A DNA stretch of 64,000 nt from Synchiropus splendidus (lineage: Eukaryota > Chordata > Actinopteri > Syngnathiformes > Callionymidae): assembly GCF_027744825.2 (NCBI RefSeq), contig NC_071345.1:7100001-7164000 (forward strand), in the 5' to 3' direction. The first letter of the stretch is position 1. Each line of letters begins with the position of its first letter. Positions 37,895-50,234 of the stretch are shown piece after piece. The notes beneath the pieces are model-generated. The model had not been told where the DNA came from. It saw only the letters and a program-made list of their open reading frames with translations, and searched no databases. A program made the position numbers and the translations under genes.

Positions 37895-38105
37895 TGAAAA
37901 GTTTTGTACTAAAGCAAACTTGTTAGCTCGTGCTAGAAACATGCAATGCTGTTTAGCATGTGCCCCTCCTAGTTGCTCATTTTCTACACACAATTCAGTC
38001 TCCCTTGAAGGAGGAAAATGCAAAGTAATGCACCATAAATTGCGTTTTTATTTACAACTTCCAAAACTGTGGCATTCCATTCTAGCGTTGAGAAAAATAG
38101 ATGAA
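37895..38105 (+). repeat. Local repeat, long copy
   Basis: AAGCAAACTTGTTAGCTCGT, then GCTAGAAACA and, about 100 bases later, ACAACTTCCAAAACTGTGGC and ATTCCATTCTAGCGTTGA, recur in shortened form at 39002-39095. It is probably an unclassified dispersed element. There is no coding content. Confidence 0.65.
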
Positions 38106-38594
38106 GTTTTTGGCTGATGTGACACAGTTTAACATTCTCTGTGTCTGTTCCTACGTAGAGGTTTGTCCTAGTGACAAATGTTGTGTTGAGGATGGATGAT
38201 TGGCTGACGTCTGTCATGTGATCAGGTTGACCATGCATTCCGTTAAACAATGGACCTATGCATCCGTCCTTGTACAAAGCTGATCATGTGTCAGATTTCT
38301 ATCCCGAGAATTAAAAGTCAGAACAGAGCTGGCTCGCTAACCATAGAAAAGTAGCTTCGCTCTTTAAGTTCTGCTTCTTTCACTCCAGATGCTGAACTGT
38401 ACTGAAGTGGCCGGGAACGTTCCTTAGCTGTAAAAGAACTATTTTAATTTTACTACTGATATAGAATCTCTATGTTGTGTGGGCAATAAAGGACGTGACA
38501 CTGGATGCAGACACACACAACTCCCGGGTTGTGCTGAATGCACAAGATTCGTGGTGCCGTCTTACTTGAAAGAAAAGAAACCCTTAGTCAGGTT

Positions 38595-38624
38595 ACACAC
38601 ACACACACACACACGCACACACAC
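38595..38624. repeat. (CA)n microsatellite
   Basis: A CA run of about 30 bases with one CG interruption. Confidence 0.9.
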
Positions 38625-39001
38625 TCTGTCCTCTGCACGGGTCAGTGGATGAATAAAGCTGCTGTCGCTTTCCTTCGGGAGGCGTCCGTCACAGCCAGCT
38701 TGACCACGATAAACTTCCGTACAGGAAGAGGTGATTCCTGCAAGGAAAAGGCCGAGAGGATCAGGAGAAGCCCCGGGCTCCACTTGTCCTCTGGCTTAGC
38801 TTGAATTACTGAGAGCAGCACGCGTGCACGGATGTGTGCGTGGAACAAAGAGACGCTAATTCCACCAGCACAATACGGAATTTTCAAGATTTCCTCTCTG
38901 CTTCATCACCCGTGTTGAGCCATTTATGACGCTGTCATGAACAACACTCCAAGATAAACCTTTTTTTCTTCATGATTTATTCATGAACTAGCTCTATGGT
39001 A

Positions 39002-39095
39002 AGTTTTGCACTTAAGCAAACTTGTTAGCTCATGCTACAAAACACGAGAACACAACTTCCAAAACAGTAGCATTCCATTCTTGCGTTGACTAGAA
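39002..39095 (+). repeat. Local repeat, short copy
   Basis: AAGCAAACTTGTTAGCTCAT, then ACAACTTCCAAAACAGTAGC and ATTCCATTCTTGCGTTGA. It matches the 37895 copy in direct orientation but lacks about 100 internal bases. Confidence 0.65.
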
Positions 39096-42000
39096 TATTC
39101 TATGATATAAACTTCATGCCACGAAACACAAGTTTTCCAAAGTGCCTACATCAAGACCTTCAGCTGCGGTGCCAGGAGCGCCCGGATGTTTGCCTTGCGT
39201 CTCCTCCTGAAGCTGTCAAAATCAAGGGAAATAATCATCAGATAACCCACATTCTTTATCCTGAGTTAATGAGTCCAGCGGGTGTTTAATGGGCCTGAAC
39301 ACTGGACACAAGAGGCCACCCTGTAAAATCATCGTCTCTCTCCAGACATATCATACTTCCTCTCGTGAAAGAAGGCGCTCGGGGCCAAACCTGTCACACC
39401 CTAATGTAAAGTGAGCCCGGGGACGAGAACACCTGAACTAAACAGACACACGACAGGATGAGGGTGTTGGCATCCTCTGGTTAAACGCCTGCTTCCTGTC
39501 CTTATTTTTCTCTTTTCACCTGATTTTTATATTCCAGTCTTGAAGCAGGAAGTCTTTGGAATGGAAAAGTGTGGTTGCAAACAAGCATGGCACAGCCGCC
39601 CCCCCAAATATATACCAAAGATAGACGGCAGCGCCAGGGGAGCGACTGATGGCTGCAGAGAAGGGAAGAAGGAAGGGAGAACGTGTGAGGGGAGAGGTGG
39701 TGGTGGGTCTTCTCTAAGGTCACGCTCGGGGGGCATCGGACGGCACGAGAGGCAGGATGTTATGGTTTATTCAGTCCAGGAGTGGGGGCCATGCGGACAA
39801 GGTGCGCCTTGCCCTCAGCACCAACATCAGTGTGATTTATAGCAGCGCTGGCAGACGCCTCTGTCCACAGGGAAGTCTTTGAAATTGCCCAGAGTCCACC
39901 GGTGAGCAACATGAAAGTCAGCTGCAAAACATCTCACCTGGATGTGGAGAGAAAGTTTACTAACAAGTGGGGGGGGGTTGGAGGGGTTGTCTCCTCATGA
40001 CCTCTGCCCTCTTGACTTAGCATGATGGGTCATTGAAAGGTCAAAAGAGGTCACTTTGGTGCAGACGCCTGCTGGTGGTGAAAGAGAATCAAGACAAAGA
40101 GACAGATAAGCCAGAAGAGAAGGAGGTGGAAGATGGCACAGTGGGGTGGAGACGAGAGGCAGGAACCAGGTTTTATTTTGCAAAATTGTCTCCAGTTCGG
40201 TCAAGAATCAATGTAGGACGGTGGTTTGCATTAAAATGTACACGGTTATACGTCAGTATAGCAAATGTATGATATGTAAGTTTTTCACCAACTAAAGAGC
40301 AGGAATTCTGATCAATTTAAAAACAAAATCAAACCTTTAACTATGTTGTATGGCTTTCTTAATGATGCATATGTGATAAACCCCTGCAACAAGAATAAAC
40401 TTAGCCGGCCAAGACAAAAATTTCAAGTTTCCAATTTTTTTTAAATTTTAGTTTAAATGTACTTAAAATTACATTTTGACAGAAGAAGCCTTTAACCATT
40501 GAATCAAATCAAAAATCTCTTTTGTTTCCTGAAATATGTGCCAATTCTGATTTTTGTCTCCAATAATGGGGTTCGAGGGAGTAAACTGAAATATTAAATA
40601 AACTCTAAATAAATTGCTTAAAAATCGGCATTGGCCTCTTAGAGACAGAAGCATCCATAGAGGCTTCAAGGAGAATCCCTGGTGAGGCGTTCCAGGCACG
40701 TCCAACAGGGAGGAGGTCCAGGACCCGCTGGAGAGAGTGGTTACACTTGGGATCACTTCATTGTAACCAAGCATAGGGAACTCTTTGGCTGCTGCCCCCA
40801 TGACTTCAGCTACACAAAGGAAAGTAATGTGGGATGTTGAGGTCAAACTCTTTCCTTTCCTTTTATAGCATGTTTTATTATATCATTGAAAACTAAATTC
40901 AAATCAGATGTTTAAATAGTTCTTGATAGTTTAGCGCTTGAGGACTTACACTTAAGATCAGTTATCATGGATCTGAAGAGCGATAGAACCGCATCACGCT
41001 GATCCAGCCCAGTTGCATCTGCTGCTTTAATAGATAAAAAAAAAAAACAGACTGGCGATAAACACTGGTCTGTATTCACTCTTCTGATGGCAGGTAATTA
41101 CATTTGTTGGCGTGGAGGTAAGTGGTCCCCTCGGGGGCGTGTTCTACTCCCCACCACAGTCCGAGTGATAAAGCAGAATTACAAGGAAAGAAGAAGATAT
41201 CTGACCAGGCAAGTGGTAAAATCAAAGAGCTCAATTGAATCTGCACGACCAACAATCAGAGAAAATACATCAGCAGAGACGTGAGCCGGGGCGAAGGGCT
41301 CCGAATAAAACACGTTAATGAGATTTTAATTGCAGTTATGTGGCCGTCCCACACACGCGCGCGCGCACGAGGCCATTCAGGATAATGAGAGATCACAACT
41401 GCGGCTTGAATTAACATGATGGACGTAAAGTTGACGTCTGACCGAGAGCCGAAACCCTCAGTGTTTGCTTTACACGACTTTGTCAGCGTTTGCTTCCGGG
41501 ACTGATGCAATTTTCTATCAAAACACAGTTTAAACTTTTCTGTTCTGCTCAGTACATTCAATTTAACTGCTCAATTGTAAAGACAGATGTTTGTGGGTGA
41601 AGGGAAGCAGCAAAAACCAGAGAAATAATGTGTCATTTTCGAGAACGTAACAAACAAAGATGAGCAGGAGACTGTGGCTAACTATCTGGGTCATGTCTTC
41701 CAACATAAATAAATAAGTAAATATAGATGGTAATTTATTTAAAATTATAGTGAGCAAAGTTTTGTTTTCTTCTTACTTACCTTCTTGCTCGGCTGAATAT
41801 TCGAGCAGGGGTCAGTGTGGCGGTCAAGGTCGCCCTGCGGTAGCCAACACAACTCAGCGCCAGAAGTAAACAGCTAAAGTCCTTTTGTGTTTACCAAGTA
41901 AAGTTCTCTGCTCCATGTTGACAGGTGAGAGTTCACGGCAGCAAAGTTGGTGCGAAGCTGCGTGAGAGTGTGTGTGTGTCACCCCTAAGAAACTGTGTGT

Positions 42001-45000
42001 GTGTGTGAACCGGAGCCTGGGATAAACACATGCTGAGGGCTCTGTGTGACATTGAGCTGCTCTAAACCCTATTTTTTCATGGCACTTGTTTTAAGGATGT
42101 CACTGAGTTATACTTCCGGGGGCCGTGTGTCTGTGTGTGTGTGCGTCCCCGGGGTGCCACATGCTCCTGCGTGCTCCACAGGAGTGTGTGTGTTCCGCAG
42201 ACCAGTGTAGCCATTGCTGAATAAAAGCAGAACTCCGCTGGCAGCCGCTCGGAAGTGATGTGAAATACATCTGTAGATTTTAATGAGCTCGAGCTCCGCC
42301 GCTCCGCGTCAGACCATCACTGGAAGATTATTTTAATTAGTTTTAAGGGCCACTCAGGCGAGACGTCCAGGTTTATTTAAGATGCTAGAGGAACCGGTTT
42401 GGAACTTCATGAGGGATCAATACACCAAACGCGGGGATAATAGAGTCGCTCTTGTTTGGGTCCTTAAGTTGTGGTGGTAATGCAAATGTGAACTGGAGCT
42501 GGGCAGCTCTGCCGCTCCTCCTCCTGTCTCCCACACACATTATCACCCAAGCCTAGAAAGAGGGATGTGGGTCATGGAGGGCCACATACTGCCAGCTATC
42601 ACGTGTAATATCTAATAATAGCCCGTGTATAATAATGTCATTTCTCCAGAGGAAAACAGAACCCCACCGTCGACCTCGTCCACATCCAAATGTTTCAGAG
42701 CAAAATCGTCTTTTGCACGTGTTGAAGTCGCGGCGAGCGGATCAGACGACGCCCACTGACCTGAGTCCAACATTCCTCCGCTCCTCTTTAATAACAAGCC
42801 TTCACTTCTATTCTTTTTCCATTCTACTGATTCAGCTAACCCTTTCTTTATCACTGTCTTTCTCTTTGTAAATACATTGTGAAGCAAATGCAGGACTGTT
42901 CGCAGTACTTTTCAGAATTAATTTAAACGTATAAATAAGATGTGTTAATACAATTAGAAATGCGACATGAGCCAGAACCATGTATGGAACTTTTCACTGA
43001 AGAGCTAGCATCAAATTAGCACAGTTATTTCCTATAGATTTCATCTTTATTTGCTTAAATTCTAATTCCACATTATTGTTGTGACTTCTCATCCATTAAT
43101 GCTAACTGTTTTCAAGTCCACTCAGTATTTACTAGATTTAGCATGTCAGCATTGCCCTTTTGATTGAAACCTATAATGATATTGTTTATGACAACGTTAT
43201 TAGAAGTGCTATTACATGTTACAATATATTTAGTTCAGTTCAAATACATATCTGCTTTAGCAGCCCACTTGTGAGTGTGTCATATTTAAGTGCTCAGCTA
43301 ACAGGTGCTGCGAAAAATGTATTTAATATATGGAATAATTTACTGGTATTACACATAATCCACCGTCTTTCCCAGCATTGCCTCACTTTTAAGTGACCGT
43401 ACTGGTCACCAGCAAAAAACTAGCTAAAATAACCACAAAGATTACTCTGAAATATAAGGCTTATATTGGTTTTAACAAATATATTTTTACTTGAAAGTGT
43501 TGAAACATATTGACATAATTGTAACCGATTCAGATCATTTCTAGCGTGACATTTATAGCGCCACCTATGTGAAGGGCAGTGTCACAGCATCTGCGCTCTA
43601 CTTTCCATGAGTTGTTATTTGGGGTTCGATTAAGCGTGAAATGGATGCTCATGCAACATTTACAGCGCCACCTATATGTGCTGTTTGGAACCTTAATCTG
43701 GACGTCAGTGAAATAAAAGCCGGTTTGCTACAAGTTATTTCCATGAATTTTGCGAATTGCTGCGTTAAAAAAAGTGAAGCAGTGCTGAATTAACGGGACG
43801 CTTTTTTTATTGTTAAATCGATTAACTTGGCGCCAATTGTTGCTATGAATTATTATTGTCTTGACTGCATCGCGATCACTGCGCTGTGGATTTTAGAAAC
43901 ATCAGCGACTGAAGTGAGTCAGAGGGACGGGGGAACTGTTGGTGAAAATGTGAAGAGAAAAGGGTTAAAGTCTGGCCCCGGTCCAATGCAGCGCACCAAA
44001 ACTGCCCTTTATCTCTTCATTGTGATAAATGTATGGTTATACGACACCTCAGGGAGAAATACTCTCCTCACTTCCCCTCATCATCCTCTCATAAATGTGT
44101 CACTAAATTCAGCCATCAGTGCGCATTATCAGTCTTGGGCATCGAGGTGTTCCCCTCCTGTTTGAAATAGATTCGAGGCTTGATCCACCTGGACCGGACC
44201 GAGATAAGAGCAACTGGTGCTAACGCGCCACATTTCCGAGTCTTCCGTTTCCAAACACGGTGTCTTTGAATGTCCAGGCCCTGTTTTTCCAGCCTGAGCG
44301 CGCAGCGGCGGCACCGGGGGATCCGAGGCCACGATCAGACGCAGGCCGGTCATAGAGCACAGAGGGGGGGCGGACACACGGAGAGGAGGAGGGCGGCAGG
44401 GGGGGCACCTGCTTTTTTGGAAAAGACATTGGGTTGCATTACGCTCGTCCCAAAAAACCCTTCGCTTGCGACATGGAAAAGAGACGCGCCTTTTCCTTTC
44501 TGGCACCTGCATTGAGGGGGGAATATGGAAAATAAGATTTGGAGTTAAGTACTTTGGAATCCTGTTTGCGCAAGCGATTTATAAAAAAAAAAAGAGGATA
44601 ATTATACCTGCAACAGATGAATGCGAGAGGAGGGGGGGGAGGAGGTGGCGGGCTGAAGATCTCATCTGATCATGAAAATCCGTTAGTTTAATCCTGGAAA
44701 TTATTTTCATTTGTAGCTAAAATAATAATGTTATTTGCAATAAAACCAGGGATTTAACACGAGTTATAAATAATAATATAAGCATCGTAGTCTGTTAGCT
44801 AGAATAATCGATTTAATTGAATAATTAAATATATTAAATATTACTTTTAAAAGCAGTATAATTCTGTGTAACATTATCAAAGTAAAGATCAGACCAGCAG
44901 CACCTAGAACAGGTTTCCAGTGAAAAGGATCAAATATCTGCGGTGAAGTTTCTTCTACAAAAGACGCGCTGATAAATGCTGTCTTCATTTTGAACGTGGA

Positions 45001-45600
45001 TTTTATCGAACATTCTAACCGCAGCAGTCATTCGAATATTCGAAGCTGGTCTTATATTAATTCTTCTAAATAGATGTATTCTGATTGAGCCATCCTCGGA
45101 CGTGTTTCTAATATTAGATTTACTTCATCCGTGGATCCGGATGGTTTTCATGTTTGATGGAAGATTGTTCCCAACAAAAACGCGTGAAGCTGTGTCACAA
45201 ACTTTACATCGATATTTATGTCGGCGCTGAGACTTGGGAAGGAGCGACACTTTCTTTAAAAACCTGTCAAATATTGAAAAACAGAATCCATTTCTAGCAT
45301 TGAGCGCAACAATTACAAACATTTTTTGAAGTTAGAGACCGACTTGTATTTTTTAAATTCCAACAATAAATGCATTCATGCTGCCGAAACCATTCGATTT
45401 TAATCATTTCAGTTGCGTATTCTGAGTAAAGCGGTGAAACCCGCGTGAAATATCTGGAGTTCAAAATCCAGACTGAGCAGATGGAACAGGTCTCCAGAGA
45501 GAGAATGCGGATCACTGTAAACTATTAATTATGATGGTCTTCATAAACGCGTCACTAAATCAATCAAGTTGAACTGTCATTCATGAAACATAGTTCACAA
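39096..45600. other. Gene-free prox1 proximal upstream DNA
   Basis: No gene is recognised. GT-rich patches occur at 41970-42005 and 42125-42145, and a CG-rich alternating run at 41352-41368 (ACACGCGCGCGCGCACG). Two similar AGCGCCACCTAT-containing segments lie at 43556 and 43670. A GC-rich, CpG-containing block at about 44260-44410 might belong to an extended promoter. Positions 44700-45600 are AT-rich. Confidence 0.5.
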
Positions 45601-45639
45601 TTCTCCGTCATATTTAACGTATGATTGTGCCAAAGTGCG

Positions 45640-45960
45640 TAACGATTCTTACTCATCACGGGCGCCGTAACAGGGGAAGAAACCGATTAGTAAAAGTGCT
45701 GTTTCCTTTTGTCCGTCACCTCTCTCGCTCTCTCTTTCTCTCCCTCCCTCCCTCTCTCTCTCTCTCCCTCTCTCTCTCTCTGGAGTCCCGGTCTGTGGGT
45801 CCAGTCCAGCTCGGAGTCCGGCGGGCGCTTCTTATTGGACGGCAGCTGCGGTTACATCACCGCGCTGGTGACGCGCGCGTCTTCCTGTTTCCTTCAGCCG
45901 CGTCTTAAAGTGAATCTTAGTGGCGGAGGAGCTGGAGCATCAGTCCTCTACATCCAAAGC
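45640..45960 (+). promoter_or_regulatory. prox1: Predicted prox1 promoter region
   Basis: This CpG-containing, GC-rich segment lies just upstream of the predicted first exon. It contains a long CT-rich tract (45719-45781), an inverted CCAAT box (ATTGG, 45834-45838) and GTGACGCGCGCGTC (about 45868-45881). I see no clear TATA box. The exact start of transcription cannot be read from the sequence. Confidence 0.4.
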
Positions 45961-46177
45961 TCGGAGACGCACTCCCTCTCTCTCGCTCTCTCTCCCGCAC
46001 TCGCTCTATGTCGCTCGCTCTTGTAGTTCCAGCTGAGGATAGAGGGAGACGCGCCGGTTCATCTTCTACGTTTTTCTTTTTCTTCATTTAGATCCACTTT
46101 GTTCCAGATCTTTCTTTGAGTTTTCCACTTTGTATTTTGCCCTCGGAGCTCAGGTCGCCCTCCTCTTCATCTGCGCG
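45900..46177 (+). other. prox1: prox1 5' untranslated exon (predicted)
   Basis: The right edge is set by a strong splice donor, CTGCGCG|GTGAGTAACC, with the intron starting at 46178. The next acceptor in the correct orientation, with a pyrimidine tract (TTTCTTCTCCCCGCTGCAG), ends at 48185, just before the coding exon. A non-coding first exon is usual for vertebrate PROX1. The 5' edge is an estimate. CT-rich sequence at 45970-46020 would be part of the leader. Confidence 0.5.
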
Positions 46178-48185
46178 GTGAGTAACCGTATCTTTCTCCA
46201 TCATAACAAACCGAATAGCAATAATAATGATAATAACAAACAAGCCGCTCATTATTTGGCAGCGAGGATCTCCCGCTGTCTCGTGCGGGTCCTGTTTCTG
46301 GCAGGACTTCTACCCCAACCTTCCTCGTCTTACATCGTTTAAACTTTCATCTTCAAGTCAATGTGATTCACGTCCGTAACAGCGAAGTTGCGTGCGTTTA
46401 CTACCCTGACATATGTATTTAAAGTGAATATGGAGACTTTGGTTCAGTCTTCGCAAAAAAAAGTCACGCAACTCCACAAAACTCAACTTGAAGAACGATT
46501 TTTATGGACTTTTGTGCGTGTTTTTGTGGGTCGTGTCGTCCGAGTATAAATTGTTAAATGGCAGAGACGGGGCGCATGCGCAGCAGTAGACAGGTGCACC
46601 GCCGAAGACAGGTGGCGACTCTATTTCAATGTCGTTGTAAAGATCGCTCAAATTTAGGCGAGAGCTCAGAACAAGATGATAAAGTCTGCTCATGTGGAGA
46701 ATCAAATTTGGAGGCTTGGTAGACCCGATGCTGTGTTGACAGTGAGCTTGTCGAGGATGTCACGGAGATGTTTCTTGCTATTAATAAGGGTGTAGTTTCC
46801 ACTGTCGATCCCTCTGTAACGCGCCAGACGTTTCACAGCTCTGCCTCTTGTCACTTATTGTGCTGAGCTCGTTGCCTGCTTGGTTTTATTTCATGTGTTT
46901 CTTTGTCTCGCCTGTAAAACACACTCATGAAACTAATATATCATGAACTTTCTTTTGTGTAATTCGGGATGTAAAAGAAGTCTACTTTATCAGAAAAAAA
47001 AAACTGTTGTAAACCAACAATAAAAGTTGAGAAAATTGGAGCCGTGATAAATATCTAATTGATAATTCACCTTAAAAATAATCCTACTTGAGTGTATTTA
47101 TCAAATGTAGTTCTGCGGTTCCTGGAGTTGAATCAATATTATATTACAATAAAAAGTTCAAATGTGATTTCATAAACATATTATATTCTTATGATTTTTC
47201 CTATAAATAAACTGTGATGATAAAAAGATAAATATGCTTTAATTTTAACATGTTAAAAAATGTTCTTTCCATCAAAAAATGCTTCAGTATAATGGGTGTA
47301 AATTTAAGATATTTAAATATGAATTTGCTTTATGTGGGTGTTCATGTCTGAGCACGGAATTAGTCAGATAACTCCAAGCTTTTATGACAAACATAGATTT
47401 TCATTTCGACATGAACACACGCCTCCGACCGCCACAGCTGCTTACACAGTATTGTTGGTCTGCAGTGACAAAACGCTCTCCTTTCAGGGGCGTTTAGGTT
47501 TTTGTCAGCCTGCTATAGGTTTCTCCTTGCCCGAGTTGACCCGTGTGACCCGTTCATTTGAGCAGAATTAACTGCCCTTGCCAGATGAAAAGGCAAACAA
47601 AAAAAAAAATCATAGGAGTGAACTCACGCTGGCACAGAAATCAATTGGCCTATTTTGTGTGTCTTTTATGTGTCATTCCGCCTATCGCTCAAGATATGAT
47701 TGCCGTATTGATCAAATCAATCTCATGCTTCAAACATTGGACTTGTGCAAATTAAAACATCAGACCAGAGTTGATCCACAGACTGGATTTTGAGTTGATC
47801 AACTTTAAGTGAGTCTTTTTTTTTTCTCTTTGGCGTGATCTTCGCCCGCGTTTCTTTAATTTGTGTGTTGACTGGTCTTAGGTTTGCCCACACCAATATG
47901 GAAATGAGGACAAATAATTATCATAATTTTATGCAGCTTTGTGTTCCGTGGGAACTGGTTCAGTGTCGCGCAGCGTGTAACAGGGGTCGGGATGAAATGT
48001 AGGACTTTGCCCTGGAATGTTGAGAGAAAGCCTAGTTCTGACTCTCACCCATTTTCCAAAGCTGCTGCTTGTTAAGTTTGAAAAAAATAAAATTTAATTT
48101 GAGCTAAAGCAGCAGTTTTATATGGACTTAATGAACAATTTTTGTGTCTTTTTGGTGAGGTTTGTGTTTCTTCTCCCCGCTGCAG

Positions 48186-48248
48186 GTGACCACAGGCTTT
48201 GATCCTGAAGGGCTGACTCTGTCGGATATGGCCCAATAGCAGTAGCCC
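48186..48248 (+). other. prox1: 5' UTR part of prox1 coding exon, with minimal uORF
   Basis: Sixty-three bases lie between the predicted acceptor and the start codon. They contain ATGGCCCAATAG (48228-48239), a three-residue upstream ORF (MAQ, stop) in the same frame as prox1. A second in-frame stop, TAG, lies at 48243-48245. These stops fix the main start codon at 48249. Confidence 0.65.
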
Positions 48249-50234
48249 GTGATGCCGGACCATGACAGCGATTCCCTTCTGAACAGACAGACCAAGCGAA
48301 GACGTGTGGACATCGGCGTTAAGCGAACCGTGGGCAGCATAACCTCCTCCACAGTAACTGCAACAACGGATCACATTGCTCGCGCCAAAGCAGCCATTTT
48401 TAGTGCCATGAACTCTCTGAGCTCACACTCTCATCACGGATCAGACACCGACTCCATGGAGTGCTCTGTGGTGCAGCCACATGGTGGCCCTGGCGTAGTA
48501 TCAGCGAGTGACAGCGATTCCAATGTACTCCGAAAGCTTCTGAAGAGGGCCAACTCGTACGAGGACGCCATGATGCCCTTCCCCGGCACGACCATTATCT
48601 CGCAGCTTCTTAAGAATAACATGGCTAAAAATGGCGGAGGACCTGAGAGGGGAGAGAGGGGTGACAGGAGTGAGAGGGGAGACAGTGGTTTCCCGGGCTC
48701 AGGCCTCTCTAATGCAAGCTCAGATGCGCCCCAAGAAGATGCATGCAGTAACTCCTCCCAAGACAGCACCCCGCAAGAATGCCTGTCCCCGTTCGGCCGC
48801 CCGCCGGGACTGGGGTCCTTTGAAATAGAGCGTCTGAATGATGAGCACCTGCGTGCCAAGCGAGCCCGCGTAGAAAATATAATCCGAGGTATGAGCCATT
48901 CACCCAGTGTGGTAGTACCTGCAGCGTCCCGACACGAGCGCGACCACGAGATGGATGGTGAGCGAGAGTTGGACCTGGACTGCCCACCTCCTCAGTCTCA
49001 GCAGCAGGGTCCCAGCAGCCCACGAGGAGGCGAGGTTGGCAGCAGCAACAGCCGGGAGAACAAGCGTAAGCAGCGCCTGCCGCAGCAGCAGCAGCAGAGC
49101 TTCACCCAGCTGGTGTGTCAGAGAAAGGAACAGAAGCAGGAAGAGCGGCGACAACTGAAGCTGCAGCTGGAAGACATGCAGAAGCAACTGCGGCAACTTC
49201 AGGAGAAGTTCTTCCAGATCTATGACTCAACCGACGACTCGGAACACAACGACCTCCATAATGATCTCCACAACGATATAGGAAACATGTCGGAAGACAG
49301 TCCGGCCCGGTCGGATGGGGAGGATAATCGTGGAGGGGATGACATGCGCTCTGACAACGAGATGTCTGATCTGGACCCAGGTCACTTCCTGGACAGAGCA
49401 CGAGCCTTGCTTCAAGAGCAGGCTCTGCTGGGCAACGGAGAGAAGCCAAGAAGAGAGGGGCTTAGCCGAAGCAAGGGACCAGGAGGTCCAGGATCCTCCA
49501 TGCATGCTGAAGGTAAACAGCTGGCAGAAACACTGAAGCAGGAGCTGAACTCTGCTATGAACCAGGTTGTGGACACAGTAGTCAAAGTGTTTGCCAAGCC
49601 TCCGCGCCCCACACCTCAGCAGGCCTTCCCCACTCTTTCCTTGCCCCCTGAAAGGTTTCCCGCCACTGTCAATGTGGACAGCCCAAACTTCCACACCGCC
49701 AACCAGAGGCTGCAGTGTTTCGGTGACGTCATAATTCCCAATCCGCTGGACTCCTTTGCTAGCATGCCTGGCATTCCAGGCGCTGCCACTGACCAAACCG
49801 AAGCACTGCCTTTAGTTGTGAGGAAGACCCCCACTGAGCACCATCATCAGTCCTCAGCAGTGGGAGCCCACGGTGGACACCACCACCCCTCTCTCCATCC
49901 ATCCTCCCTCTCAGCCTCGATGCGTTTCAGCCCACCATCCTTTAGACATCCCTTTCCCCTGCCTCTTATAGGTTACCCTTTCCAGAGCCCCCTGGGTGCA
50001 CCCACTGCCTACACTGGCAAAGATCGTTCCTCACCTGACTCCATGGACCTTTCCCGGGAGACCACAAGTCTGAGAACCAAGATGGCTCCGGGACACCACA
50101 TGGGGCACCACCATCGCTCTTGCTCTCCAACACACCCCGGCAGCACGGCGGAGGGGCTCTCGCTGTCCCTTATCAAGTCTGAGTGCAGTGACCTCCACGA
50201 CATGGCTGACATCTCCCCCTACTCAGGCAGCAAT
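48249..50234 (+). CDS. prox1: prox1 exon 2: N-terminal two-thirds of Prospero homeobox protein 1
   Basis: PROX1 is a nuclear homeodomain transcription factor needed in vertebrates for lymphatic endothelial identity and for lens, liver, retina and neural development. The start MPDHDSDSLLNRQTKRRRVD matches the family, and in-frame stops lie just upstream. Visible parts, with approximate residues, are: a basic nuclear signal KRRR (15-18); an LRKLL nuclear-receptor box (93-97) followed by KRANSYEDAMMPFPG; RAKRARVENIIRGMSHSPS (201-219); a Q-rich coiled segment, PQQQQQSF to LRQLQEKFFQIYDSTD (277-328); LNSAMNQVVDTVVKVF (432-447); HTANQRLQCFGDVIIPNPLD (481-500); and IKSE (641-644), a sumoylation-type site. 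About 662 codons lie here against roughly 575 in the human protein. The extra residues are Gly/Ser/Asp/Arg-rich and His-rich. The exon ends AAT|GTATCC in phase 0, a weak donor. Reading on gives an 8-residue tail and a stop at 50261. Whether this is prox1a or prox1b is undecided. Confidence 0.97.

Noticed and set aside
49227..49796. 189-codon antisense frame over prox1 exon 2
   Set aside because: It is a shadow of a strongly conserved coding exon with high GC content, with no independent evidence of expression or a known domain.
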